From Hazenella coriacea (lineage in GTDB: Bacteria; Bacillota; Bacilli; Thermoactinomycetales; Thermoactinomycetaceae): a DNA stretch of 64,000 bases. A program made the translations under genes and the position numbers. This document shows, piece after piece, positions 13,326 through 22,200 of the stretch; position 1 is the first letter of the stretch, and every line of letters starts with the position of its first letter. Location: NCBI RefSeq assembly GCF_004341825.1, contig NZ_SMAG01000006.1, forward strand, positions 62,001 through 126,000. The letters are read 5' to 3'. Under the pieces are notes generated by a model, which did not search any database, was not told the origin of the DNA, and saw only the letters and a list, made by a program, of their open reading frames with translations.

Positions 13326-14189
13326 CTAACCGTCTATATTTATTTTGATCCGTCGAATTAATCCTGTTAAAACCGTCCCCGGTCCAATTTCCTCAAACTT
13401 CATCTCTCCTCTTCCCATTAAAAAGCGAATACTCTCACTCCATTGAACCGCCTTGTTGATTTGCTCAGTTAAAGTCGTGTTGATCTTCTCTTGCTCATAA
13501 GGTCGTGCATACACATTGGAGATCACAGGAATAGATAAGGAGTTGAATTGGAATCCATTGATGAATTGTTCAAACTCTAACTTAGCTGCACTCATATATC
13601 TAGAATGAAAGGCACCACTCACATTCAAAGGAATAAATAGTCGAACTTCTTGGAGGGCTTCAAAAATGGGTTTCGCTTGGTCAATATCGGCTTTCCGCCC
13701 AGAAATAACGATTTGATCAGGGGCATTAAAGTTGGCAACATCAATCGTGTCTAGACGATTCTCTTGTAAAACCTCTGCGACTTGCTCCTCATTGAGTCCG
13801 ATCACTGCGGCCATTCCACCTCCAGTCACCGCACTCATTAACTCGCCACGCTTTTTTACCAATCTCAACCCCGTCTCAAAATCAAATGCGCCTGCCGCAA
13901 ATAATGCATTATATTCACCTAAACTATGACCTGCAACGAAATCTGGCTTTCGACCTAGTTCCTGGATTCTTTTTAGATAACTGAAAGCATTCACAACATA
14001 TAACGCAGGTTGAGTAAATTGAGTCTGACTCAAGTATGAATAAGGATCTTCGATACAAAGTCTTTTTATGGAATAACCTAAAATTTCGTTCGCTTGTGCT
14101 GTTAACTCCTTAAACTCATCAAAGAGTGTACTTCCCATCCCTTTCTGTTGAGAACCTTGACCCGGGAACACATATGTAATCATCTTCAT
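13326..14189 (-). CDS. pksC: Discrete malonyl-CoA acyltransferase of the trans-AT polyketide synthase
   Basis: 287 residues, FabD fold. It loads malonyl units onto the ACP domains of the synthase, none of which carries its own [14 protein letters not shown] is at the N-terminus. The nucleophile is Ser89 in GHSLGEY, the malonyl-carboxylate arginine is Arg114 in KKRGELM, and the catalytic His195 is in GAFHSRYM. Retention of Arg114 favours a malonyl acyltransferase over a proofreading acyl hydrolase. The start has the ribosome binding site GAAAGGGAGGG, and a promoter-like pair lies upstream. It resembles the single-domain PksC/BaeC type. A housekeeping FabD is possible but less likely given the cluster. 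Only one AT-like gene is in the window, whereas B. subtilis has PksC, PksD and PksE. Confidence 0.85.
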   Translation of the reverse strand: MKMITYVFPGQGSQQKGMGSTLFDEFKELTAQANEILGYSIKRLCIEDPYSYLSQTQFTQPALYVVNAFSYLKRIQELGRKPDFVAGHSLGEYNALFAAGAFDFETGLRLVKKRGELMSAVTGGGMAAVIGLNEEQVAEVLQENRLDTIDVANFNAPDQIVISGRKADIDQAKPIFEALQEVRLFIPLNVSGAFHSRYMSAAKLEFEQFINGFQFNSLSIPVISNVYARPYEQEKINTTLTEQINKAVQWSESIRFLMGRGEMKFEEIGPGTVLTGLIRRIKINIDG

Positions 14190-14251
14190 TCCCTCCCTTT
14201 CAATTCGTTATTATTTATCTTTTCGGAATAGTCTTTCAACTATCTTTAAAT

Positions 14252-14281
14252 ATTTTAACTCTTTCATTAGATTTAAGTCAA
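14252..14281 (-). promoter_or_regulatory. Sigma-A-type promoter of the acyltransferase gene
   Basis: On the minus strand TTGACT (14281-14276) and TAAAAT (14257-14252) are 18 bases apart. The predicted leader to ATG 14189 is about 55 bases. It implies that pksC can be expressed independently of the giant synthase genes upstream. Confidence 0.5.
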
Positions 14282-14372
14282 TACTTTTAGTGAACAAACA
14301 TGATCACTTCCCTATTTCTCTGAATAATGAAAGATGATCCCTCTTTTTACATTCCATAGTTTGCCATCAAAA

Positions 14373-15062
14373 TTATTTAAAATCAAATATACCTTTTTGA
14401 TTCTTTCTCATTCGGAAACTTATAAAATACTCTTTTTTATCAAGTTGAAAATATATATTTTCTTTTCGAAGACACTCGAGTGTTTGTCCTGGAACTTTAC
14501 CATATGAATGCCCTGGATAAACGCGAACATAAGGTGATACTAGGGATTTCACCTTCTGAATACTTTCAAACATATCAACCACTGAGCCTCCATCACCGGT
14601 ACAGATCCCGCAACCTTCGATAAAAATGGTATCTCCAGTAAATATACTATCTGATAAAAGATAGCACATTCCCCCTACTGTATGACCGGGAGTAAGCAAA
14701 CATTCTATTTCTATATTTCCAACCTGAATGATTTCTTTATCATTTATAGCATTCAAATTTCTACATTTAAATTGATAGTAGTCAATTTCACTTTTTGACA
14801 TATAAACATTGGGATTATACTTCTTAACTAAAGGGTCAACCAAATTTACATGATCATAGTGAGAGTGTGTTAAAAGAATAGCTACCAAATCTACATTCAA
14901 TTCATATAATTTACTAGTTATTTTACTTAATTCCCATGCAGGATCCACAACAAAAGCGGATTTAGTGATTGGATCTACCACAACATAACTAAAGTTGGTC
15001 CACATATGAAAAGAAGTTTTCATTTGGTGTACTTCATATCCATTGCCCATGACAATAACCAT
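14373..15062 (-). CDS. pksB: Metallo-beta-lactamase-fold hydrolase, PksB/BaeB type
   Basis: 229 residues, glyoxalase II-like. The metal site is THSHYDH (His66, His68, Asp70, His71), with further ligands His127 in PGHTVGG, Asp144 in FTGDTIF and His185 in YPGHSYG. The segment FIEGCGICTGDGGS is what I recall from the hydrolases that accompany trans-AT polyketide clusters (PksB/BaeB). Their exact role is unsettled, with thioester hydrolysis or editing proposed. The protein is probably cytoplasmic. The start is uncertain: ATG 15062 has only a weak binding site, and Met5 or Met14 are alternatives. It sits between the PPTase and acyltransferase genes, codirectional with the synthase genes. Confidence 0.75.
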   Translation of the reverse strand: MVIVMGNGYEVHQMKTSFHMWTNFSYVVVDPITKSAFVVDPAWELSKITSKLYELNVDLVAILLTHSHYDHVNLVDPLVKKYNPNVYMSKSEIDYYQFKCRNLNAINDKEIIQVGNIEIECLLTPGHTVGGMCYLLSDSIFTGDTIFIEGCGICTGDGGSVVDMFESIQKVKSLVSPYVRVYPGHSYGKVPGQTLECLRKENIYFQLDKKEYFISFRMRKNQKGIFDFK

Positions 15063-15166
15063 TCCAATTCAAATTTGTTTTTATAATGAGTTATAAAACG
15101 ATCAAGATCCCATGAGATCGCTGTAATATATAGAACAAAGGAAGATGAATAATCGATTTAGAGTCT

Positions 15167-15186
15167 AACTGATTACGTTATCAGTT
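15167..15186 (-). other. Small hairpin directly after the PPTase stop codon
   Basis: AACTGAT / ATCAGTT, a 7-bp perfect stem with a 6-base loop, lies 2 bases after the stop. No proper T-run follows, so it may be a weak terminator or a processing site between the PPTase and hydrolase genes. Confidence 0.35.
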
Positions 15187-15187
15187 C

Positions 15188-15991
15188 CTAATCCACTAAA
15201 CTATGGGATATGATTTTTTCTACTTTTTGTTTGATCCTATAAATGTCTATATCTATCTCTACATTTTTAGGATAAGTCATTGAAAACGCATAATCCTTTA
15301 CTATAAATGAAATAGTGTGATACTGATCAAAATGGGTAAAGGTACTAAGATAGTATCCATCATTAACTTCTATACTTTGTACCTCCAAAACACTCAAAGA
15401 TACTGTCAATCCAGTTTTTAGAGCCTTGGAAAGAGATTCCTTGATCGTCCAGATTAGCAGTAAAAAACTTTCATAAGAACACGGAACTTGATGTAGAAGT
15501 TCTTTTTCGTATTGCGTTAACTCTGCTTCCACTCCTCTATGAAGTGACTGTTGGATTTTTTCAATATCAATTCCTATCATGAGCAGGTCATTAAAGGCAG
15601 CTGCCGCTGCTAAATCTTCACAATGAGTTAAACTGACCTGTATGTTGCTATATGGCTCACAAACGACTACTGGCTGATTAAAAACTCCATTTTTTATCAA
15701 AATCTTTTTCAAATTATCTTCCTCTATAAAAGCAGAGACGGCTTTTTTGGCAGAATATCTTCCCAGTAGATAGCTATTGATCCTACGTTCATACACAAGT
15801 GTTTTGAAATATTTTTTTTCATCCTCATGGAGAAAATCATTGTTATCACAATGAATAGGACCATTCCCCCTTTTATAAAAGTTGATATATACTTTATAGT
15901 TTTCTTTTGATGACTTCAAAACAAAGTTGTCTGTATATGTATAACCTGCCAAAGCATCGCTTTTTTTAAAAGAGTCATTACGATACACCAT
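15188..15991 (-). CDS. Sfp-type 4'-phosphopantetheinyl transferase
   Basis: 267 residues from ATG 15991. It transfers phosphopantetheine from CoA to the serine of ACP and PCP domains, so it should activate the neighbouring synthase. Family motifs are SLTHCEDLAAAAA, GIDIE (Asp142, Glu144 bind Mg) and WTIKESLSKALKTGL (Glu185). The frame extends to a TTG at 16036, but no ribosome binding site is there. GGGAGAG lies 8 bases before ATG 15991. It is longer than Sfp by some 40 residues, mostly at the N-terminus and a C-terminal beta-rich tail. It is the first gene after the synthase genes, codirectional, 244 bases from pksR. In B. subtilis sfp lies outside the pks cluster, so its inclusion here is notable. 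Confidence 0.85.
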   Translation of the reverse strand: MVYRNDSFKKSDALAGYTYTDNFVLKSSKENYKVYINFYKRGNGPIHCDNNDFLHEDEKKYFKTLVYERRINSYLLGRYSAKKAVSAFIEEDNLKKILIKNGVFNQPVVVCEPYSNIQVSLTHCEDLAAAAAFNDLLMIGIDIEKIQQSLHRGVEAELTQYEKELLHQVPCSYESFLLLIWTIKESLSKALKTGLTVSLSVLEVQSIEVNDGYYLSTFTHFDQYHTISFIVKDYAFSMTYPKNVEIDIDIYRIKQKVEKIISHSLVD

Positions 15992-16076
15992 GGTATTTAC
16001 TCTCCCAACTTTTATATACAAAGAGCGATCTCTCAAGATGAATCTTTTAAACAGCTCTTTGGTGGAACCCTTTCAT

Positions 16077-16121
16077 GAGGAGGCAACTCTTCATGGAGTT
16101 TCTTTGGTGTTTTGCCTCCTC
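16077..16121. other. Strong hairpin between pksR and the PPTase gene
   Basis: GAGGAGGCAA (16077-16086) and TTGCCTCCTC (16112-16121) form a perfect 10-bp stem. An inner AACTC/GAGTT pair competes with the base of the loop. Neither strand has a U-tract, so it is not a textbook terminator. On the plus strand the left arm contains an AGGAGG that could serve a 40-codon frame at 16093. Confidence 0.5.
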
Positions 16122-16215
16122 TCTAATCAAAGGGTGGAGCAGACTTCTTCTCTTTTTTACGAGGAACAAGCTCATGGAGGATGAATCGGGCTCCAATGCT
16201 AAATCGGATCAGTAA
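16093..16215 (+). CDS. Possible 40-residue membrane-type small protein, antisense to the cluster
   Basis: ATG 16093 lies 9 bases after AGGAGG (16078-16083). The frame runs 40 codons to TAA at 16213-16215. The predicted peptide has a hydrophobic, aromatic N-terminal stretch (MEFLWCFASSLI, then RLLLFF) followed by a charged tail. The binding site would be sequestered in the hairpin at 16077-16121. No promoter is evident and I do not recognise the protein, so it may be chance. Confidence 0.2.
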   Translation: MEFLWCFASSLIKGWSRLLLFFTRNKLMEDESGSNAKSDQ

Positions 16216-16235
16216 CTATTGCCTCATCAACACTA

Positions 16236-19200
16236 CTAAAAATATAGCTGTCCACAAAACTCACAGATGGTTTCAGAAGATTGGGGTTCAGCTAACATCG
16301 TCATATGATTGGAAGAATCCACATCCATCATATGAAACTTTGGGATCTGTCGCTCCCATTCTTCCCAGTATGTTGTATGATCTAACGATACTGGCTCATT
16401 TACAGTGGTAAAATAGGGCTCTAATTCACCAAGAAATTGACCACTTTTATTACGGAAATAATAACAATCTAACCCCTGAGGGTCAGGGAGCGGTAAAATC
16501 ATATAGTCCTGCAATTCATAAGCACTTTGGATTTTTACATTTTGCTGAAGATGAGTTTGTATTTGGGTTTCTGTTTTAGTTAATCCCCTAGCCCTTGCAA
16601 GAATAATTAGTTGTTTCAAAAACTCCTCCTCATCAATCCGCAAGTCTACTTCCTCTCGACTGATGAGTGTTTGGGCTAATTCTTCCGGCTTTTGTACCAA
16701 CGTTGACAGCATTGTATTCATCGTTTGCAACATTGAGGTTTTCAAAGAAGGTTTTTCCCCTTGGAAATTTGTATTACCTGGTGAATCGATCATTACAATC
16801 GTATTAACAACTTCCCCCAATTCTTGCAATTGGCGCGTGATCTCATAGGCTAACATCCCACCCAAAGAGTATCCACCTAAATCATAAGGTCCCTCCAACT
16901 GCACAGATTGAATGATATCAATATAATAAGATGCCATTTGTTGAATCCCGTTCAATGGAGGATGATCAGTCATGAAGCCTCTTGCTTGAATTCCATAAAA
17001 AGGACGTAAACTTTTTTGGGCTACCTTTTGATAAATTTCTACTCCACCCACTCCCCCATGAAACCAAAATACAGGTCGTCCTTCGTTCTTTCCATTCAGA
17101 TGAATCAATTCAGGAAAGTGTGGCTGGGCTTCCAAAATAGGCTTGTTGTTTTTCTGTTCTGATCGGATCGACTTCTCTTCACTTGACAGTTGTAAAGCAT
17201 TTATAACATCCTGCATCGTTTCACAGGCCTGTAAACTTACTATAGAGACTGAAGGGTCAATCTCTTCTTTCAATCTCTGAAATAACTGCATGAAAAGGAT
17301 CGAATCGAAACCATATTGCTTTAAAGGAATATGAGGATTCATTTCTGTAGCTGTCATCCCTAATAAGTCAGATATGATATCAATGATACGATCATCGACA
17401 GAAATAGATCGAGCTTTAGATATAGATATCATTTGATCTTTCGATCTAGGTTGTTCAACAATCCGTTTTGTTGCTGGTTCAGACTGTTTCCAACACCGTC
17501 GCTTTTCAAACGGATAAGTGGGCAAGGAAATTCTATATAATCCTTGACCTTCATGAAGCGATTCCCATGAAAAGTCCCCACCTTTGGTCCAATAAAGTGC
17601 AAGTTTTTCAAAGTTTTTTTCTGACAATAGTGTCTGTAAGACAACCTCTCCTAACTTCCCATCCAGCAAACTGCGAACGGATGAATCTTCTTCCCTATTT
17701 CCTATGAAAACAGGGATAGAACTCTTCAACCCTTTAGATTCTTTAGTAACTTCTAGATATTCCTCCAAACCTTGAATCAATTCTTCTCGATTAACAACTA
17801 CCATAGCCAAACGACAATCCATCGCCTCCCGCCCCACTTGAAGTGTGTAGGCAAAATGGGGTATCGAAAGGTCATTGCTTCGTTTCACATACTCAAGCAT
17901 CTGATGAGCAACAGCATACAATCGATCTTGGTTTTTTGCTGAGAAAACAAGGATTTGAGGAGAATCTACAAAATCATCAGGAATCTGATTTACTTTTGCC
18001 GGAAGATATTCTTCGAGTACAACATGCGCATTCACTCCACCAAATCCATAATTGTTAATACTAGCACGACGAGGGATAGGTCTGCCCTGATCGTCCTTTA
18101 ACTCTTCCCATTTGTGGTTCTCAGAAGTAAGCTGGAATGGGCTACCTTTTAATGAAATTTGATCATTTAGAGAGGTAAACCCAGGAATTCCAGGAATCAA
18201 TTTATTTTTCATAGCTAGGATCACTTTGAATAAAGCTGCCATGCCAGAAACTAATTCTCCATGCCCAATACAGGGCTTTAAACTACTGATATAACAGGGA
18301 GTTTCTTCTTGTGATGTTTGCGAATGCCCTCTTGAAAGCTGTTGGTATCCAGATTTCAACGCATCAATCTCAATTGCATCTGCCAATGGAGAGGCAATCC
18401 CATGCGCTTCGATATAAGATACTGTTTTCGGATCTATATTTGCTCCTTGATAAGCTTTAACCATCGCTTCTTTGATCCCATTTGGATTAGGGGCATTCAA
18501 TGACAATCCTTTTCCCCCATGCCTAACACCTGTACCTCTAATCACTGCATAAATGGGGTCGGAATCTACAATCGCTTTTTGTAAAGGTTTAATGATGATT
18601 ACACCAACCCCTTCACTTCTTACAAATCCATTCGCTCCTGTCTGGAATGATTTAGCTTGTCCTTCTCTACTGAGATACCCCATTGAGTCAAACCCTAGAA
18701 AGCCCTTGGGTGAAAGGAGCAAATTAACAGCGCCCACAATCGCCTGCTCACATTCATGATTACGAATGGACTGAATCGCGCGATGCAAGGCAACAAATGT
18801 CGAGGAACAAGTCGCTTCACAATATTCACTGGGTCCACGCAAGTTCAATGCATAAGAGATGCGATTAGGAATCAACGATGGAATCATTGGTGTTTGTAGA
18901 GAATCAAACGGATCAGCAGAAGTACTCACGTATTCATTATTTCCTGCCGCAACAAAAACTCCTGTAGAACTTTGTGATAGTGCCTGTCCAGTGACACCAG
19001 CATCTTCCATAGCCTTCCATGTATGTGTCAGTAGTAGATGTTGCTGAGGATCCATAAGGGTAGCTTCTCTGGGAGATATACCAAAGAATAAAGGATCAAA
19101 ATCTCCTACTCCATCAATAAATCCACCCCATTGTAGGCTTGTCTTACTCGCTTCTGTGGAATCTCCGCAGTACTCTCGCCAATCCCAACGGTCTTTAGGG

Positions 19201-22200
19201 ATTTCTGTAATGCAATTCTTACCATTGACTAAATTCCCCCATAGTTCTTCCAAGTTTTCCGACCCCGGAAATTGCCCTGACATCCCTATAACAGCAATAC
19301 TCTCATCGCTTCGTTCATTGGGTTTTACTTCTTCATTTACAATTGGAGAAATAATTTCCGACTCTTCGCTAATATAGGTAGAAACCTTTGCTTGCTCTGA
19401 TCGCTTGCCTAATAATTGAATAAATGAACTTTGATGCTCTTTGGCAAAGAATTCCGTAAGCTCCTTGAGATTTGGATACTCAAAAAACAAGGTTGGATTT
19501 AATTCAATCTCTGCGTCTCTTTCAATTTCCTTTGTCAATGCAACCAATTCTAAAGAGGATAATCCTAGTTCCATTACATGAATGGTATCTATATTTGACT
19601 CTCTTAATTGACTAGCCGTCATTTTATTCAGTTTATCCATTACATATTTCTGGATTTGATCTGCAATATCATCCGTTTTGGATCGAACATTCAAATGGGA
19701 CGAAACCAAGTTTTTCAGGCTTTCATGCTGGGGATTTCCTTCTGAAAAATGGCTCCGTTTTAATGAATATCCTGAATAGTGTACAACTAATTCAGATTCA
19801 TCATTGATCACATCTACATCAAAAATGAAAATTTCACTTGATTTTTTTACCAGCTTGATATGCAACCAACAGTTTTCGAATTTCCCATTCTTTTTAAACT
19901 TGATTTTATTTATTCCAAAGGGTAAAAGTCCACCTGCAATCTTAAATTGTTCTAGCAAATGTAGCATGGCTAGATAAGCGCTGTTCGTAATTAACGGATT
20001 TAAATCGTAATCATGATTTTCTTCAGGTGAGTTTTCAGATAGATCCATTCTAGCAAGGATCTGATCATTCCCCGTATAAAGATGAGTAATGGTCTTAAAA
20101 ACATCTCCCCATTCCACAATCCCCATACCCTGAGCATAAATCCGGTCGATATCTTGATGACATTCTACTAAAGGAGCTTTGATGCTCGCTATATCTATCT
20201 TCTTGCTTTCAAAAGGAGCCTTTTTGAATTGCCCTGTAGCTGTTACCTTCCATGCATCAGAGGATGTATACCGATACATCACTTGAAAATCAATTTCGCT
20301 TTCTTTTTGAAGCGGCTTTACTTGTACTTCTACTTTTTGATTCTTTTTCACTTCAACGGGTTGGACATAATTGAGTTTTCGAATTTGGACCTGATCTTCT
20401 TCAGGAAAGAGCTTGAAAAAAGCGTTTATGGCTAAACTCCCATATGTGGCTCCGATCAGTACTTGCTCATCATTCATTTTATGACCTTTTAAGTATGGTT
20501 CATCATATACATAGGTCTCCAGGATTAGACCCTTCTCATCCTCTAAGTTTGATCGTTGATAGTTTTCATCAAATCGATCACTTTCTTCATTCACTGCAAA
20601 ATCCCTTTGATTAAAGCTAAATGAAACATGATGATCAAAAGCATAGGTAGGTAGGACAATCTGTGAGTCCTTCAAATCTTTATATAATGGTCTAAAGTCT
20701 ATTCTCTCTCCTGCTACCCAACGATTAGCGAGTGACTGTAAATCCTTTTCCTCTAAAAGTTGCTGAATCGCTTGTGCATCTGGAGAAGCAAAATTTGATT
20801 GCCGATCTAAAGTGGTATAAATACCCAAATATTCTGCACTCGATTTTGACTTTTGGAAAATGGCCAGCTTTTCGATCAGCTCATGAATAGATGATGCAAT
20901 GATCGCAACCCTATTTTCTAAACCATGGTTAAGCTTCTGCAAAGATCTTGCAACATCCCCAATTTGTATAGAGGCATCATTCTTCAGAAACACCCTCATT
21001 TTCTCCAAATATTGTAGTAAACTCCATGTTGTTTGTGCTGAAAAAATGATAAGGAATTCCTCTCGAGATGCTAGGTCTGGAACGCTTGTGGGAGTGTCTC
21101 TATGATATTCCTCTACGATTAAATTCGCATAAGCGCCTCCTGCCCCAAAGGAATTGATCATACTTCTCCGTGGTAGATTCTCTCCTGTATGGCGATCTTT
21201 GATTGGCTTCCAAGGCTCCGTTTTTTCTTGCAGATAAAATGCCGTTTTTTCTAGTTTAATATTTGGATTGAGAGGTTTTACATTGATTGTTGGTACAAGA
21301 GTTTGGTGCTTCATCTGTAACAAGACTTTGCTAAGTTGCGAAATACCTGAGGCTGCTTCTAGATGACCGATATTGGATTTAACAGAGCCCATTGCGCAAA
21401 ATTGTTTCTCTTCAGTATAATTGGCAAAGGCATGCTGAAGCGCAATCACCTCGATCGGATCTCCCAATGCTGAACCATTAGCCGCTGATTCCATATATCC
21501 GATCGTCGTTGGATCAATTCCAGATTGCTGGATCGATCTTGTAATTAGTTTGGCTTGTTGCTTAGGATCAGGAGCTGTATACATCTGTCTACCTCCGCTA
21601 TGATTAGCGGAACTACTTTTAATCACTCCATAAATCGGATCACAGTCTTGAATCGCCTTGGAGAGAGGTTTTAATAGGACAGCCCCTACACCTTCTCCTG
21701 GAATCAGTCCATCACCAACACCAAAGCTCTTACTTTTATTTCCAGCTCCTAACAGATTGGCACGATCCAATAAATCATACTTGGAACGATCTAAAGTCAG
21801 ATTAATCCCTCCAGCGATCGCCATTGAGCAACCTTTCTGCTTTAGACTTTCACATGCAAGATGAATCGCACTCAACGAGCTGGAGCATGCAGTGTTGACT
21901 GCTAAACTCGGACCTGTAAGGTTAAAGAAATGAGAAACGCGATTAGCGATATGCCAATCAGTTCCATTCGAGCTTAACGCTGCTTGCTCTAATGAGGGAA
22001 TACTCCAAAAATACTGATTGTACATGTTGCCAACAAATACTCCAATTCCGTTCTGCTCTCGCTCTTGTAACTCATTCAACTCGTACTTAGCATAACCAGC
22101 ATTTTCAAATGTTTCCCAAACCACTTCTAAAAACAATCGAAGTTCTGGTGTCATTTCCATGACTTGCTGGTGACTTGTCTCAAATAATTGATAATCAAAT

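Noticed and set aside
15992-16036. TTG start giving a 282-residue PPTase
   Set aside because: No ribosome binding site is present, whereas GGGAGAG is well placed before ATG 15991.
16181-16411. Plus-strand 76-codon frame across the pksR 3' end
   Set aside because: It is mostly antisense to the thioesterase, and its GGAGG is too close to the ATG to act as a binding site.
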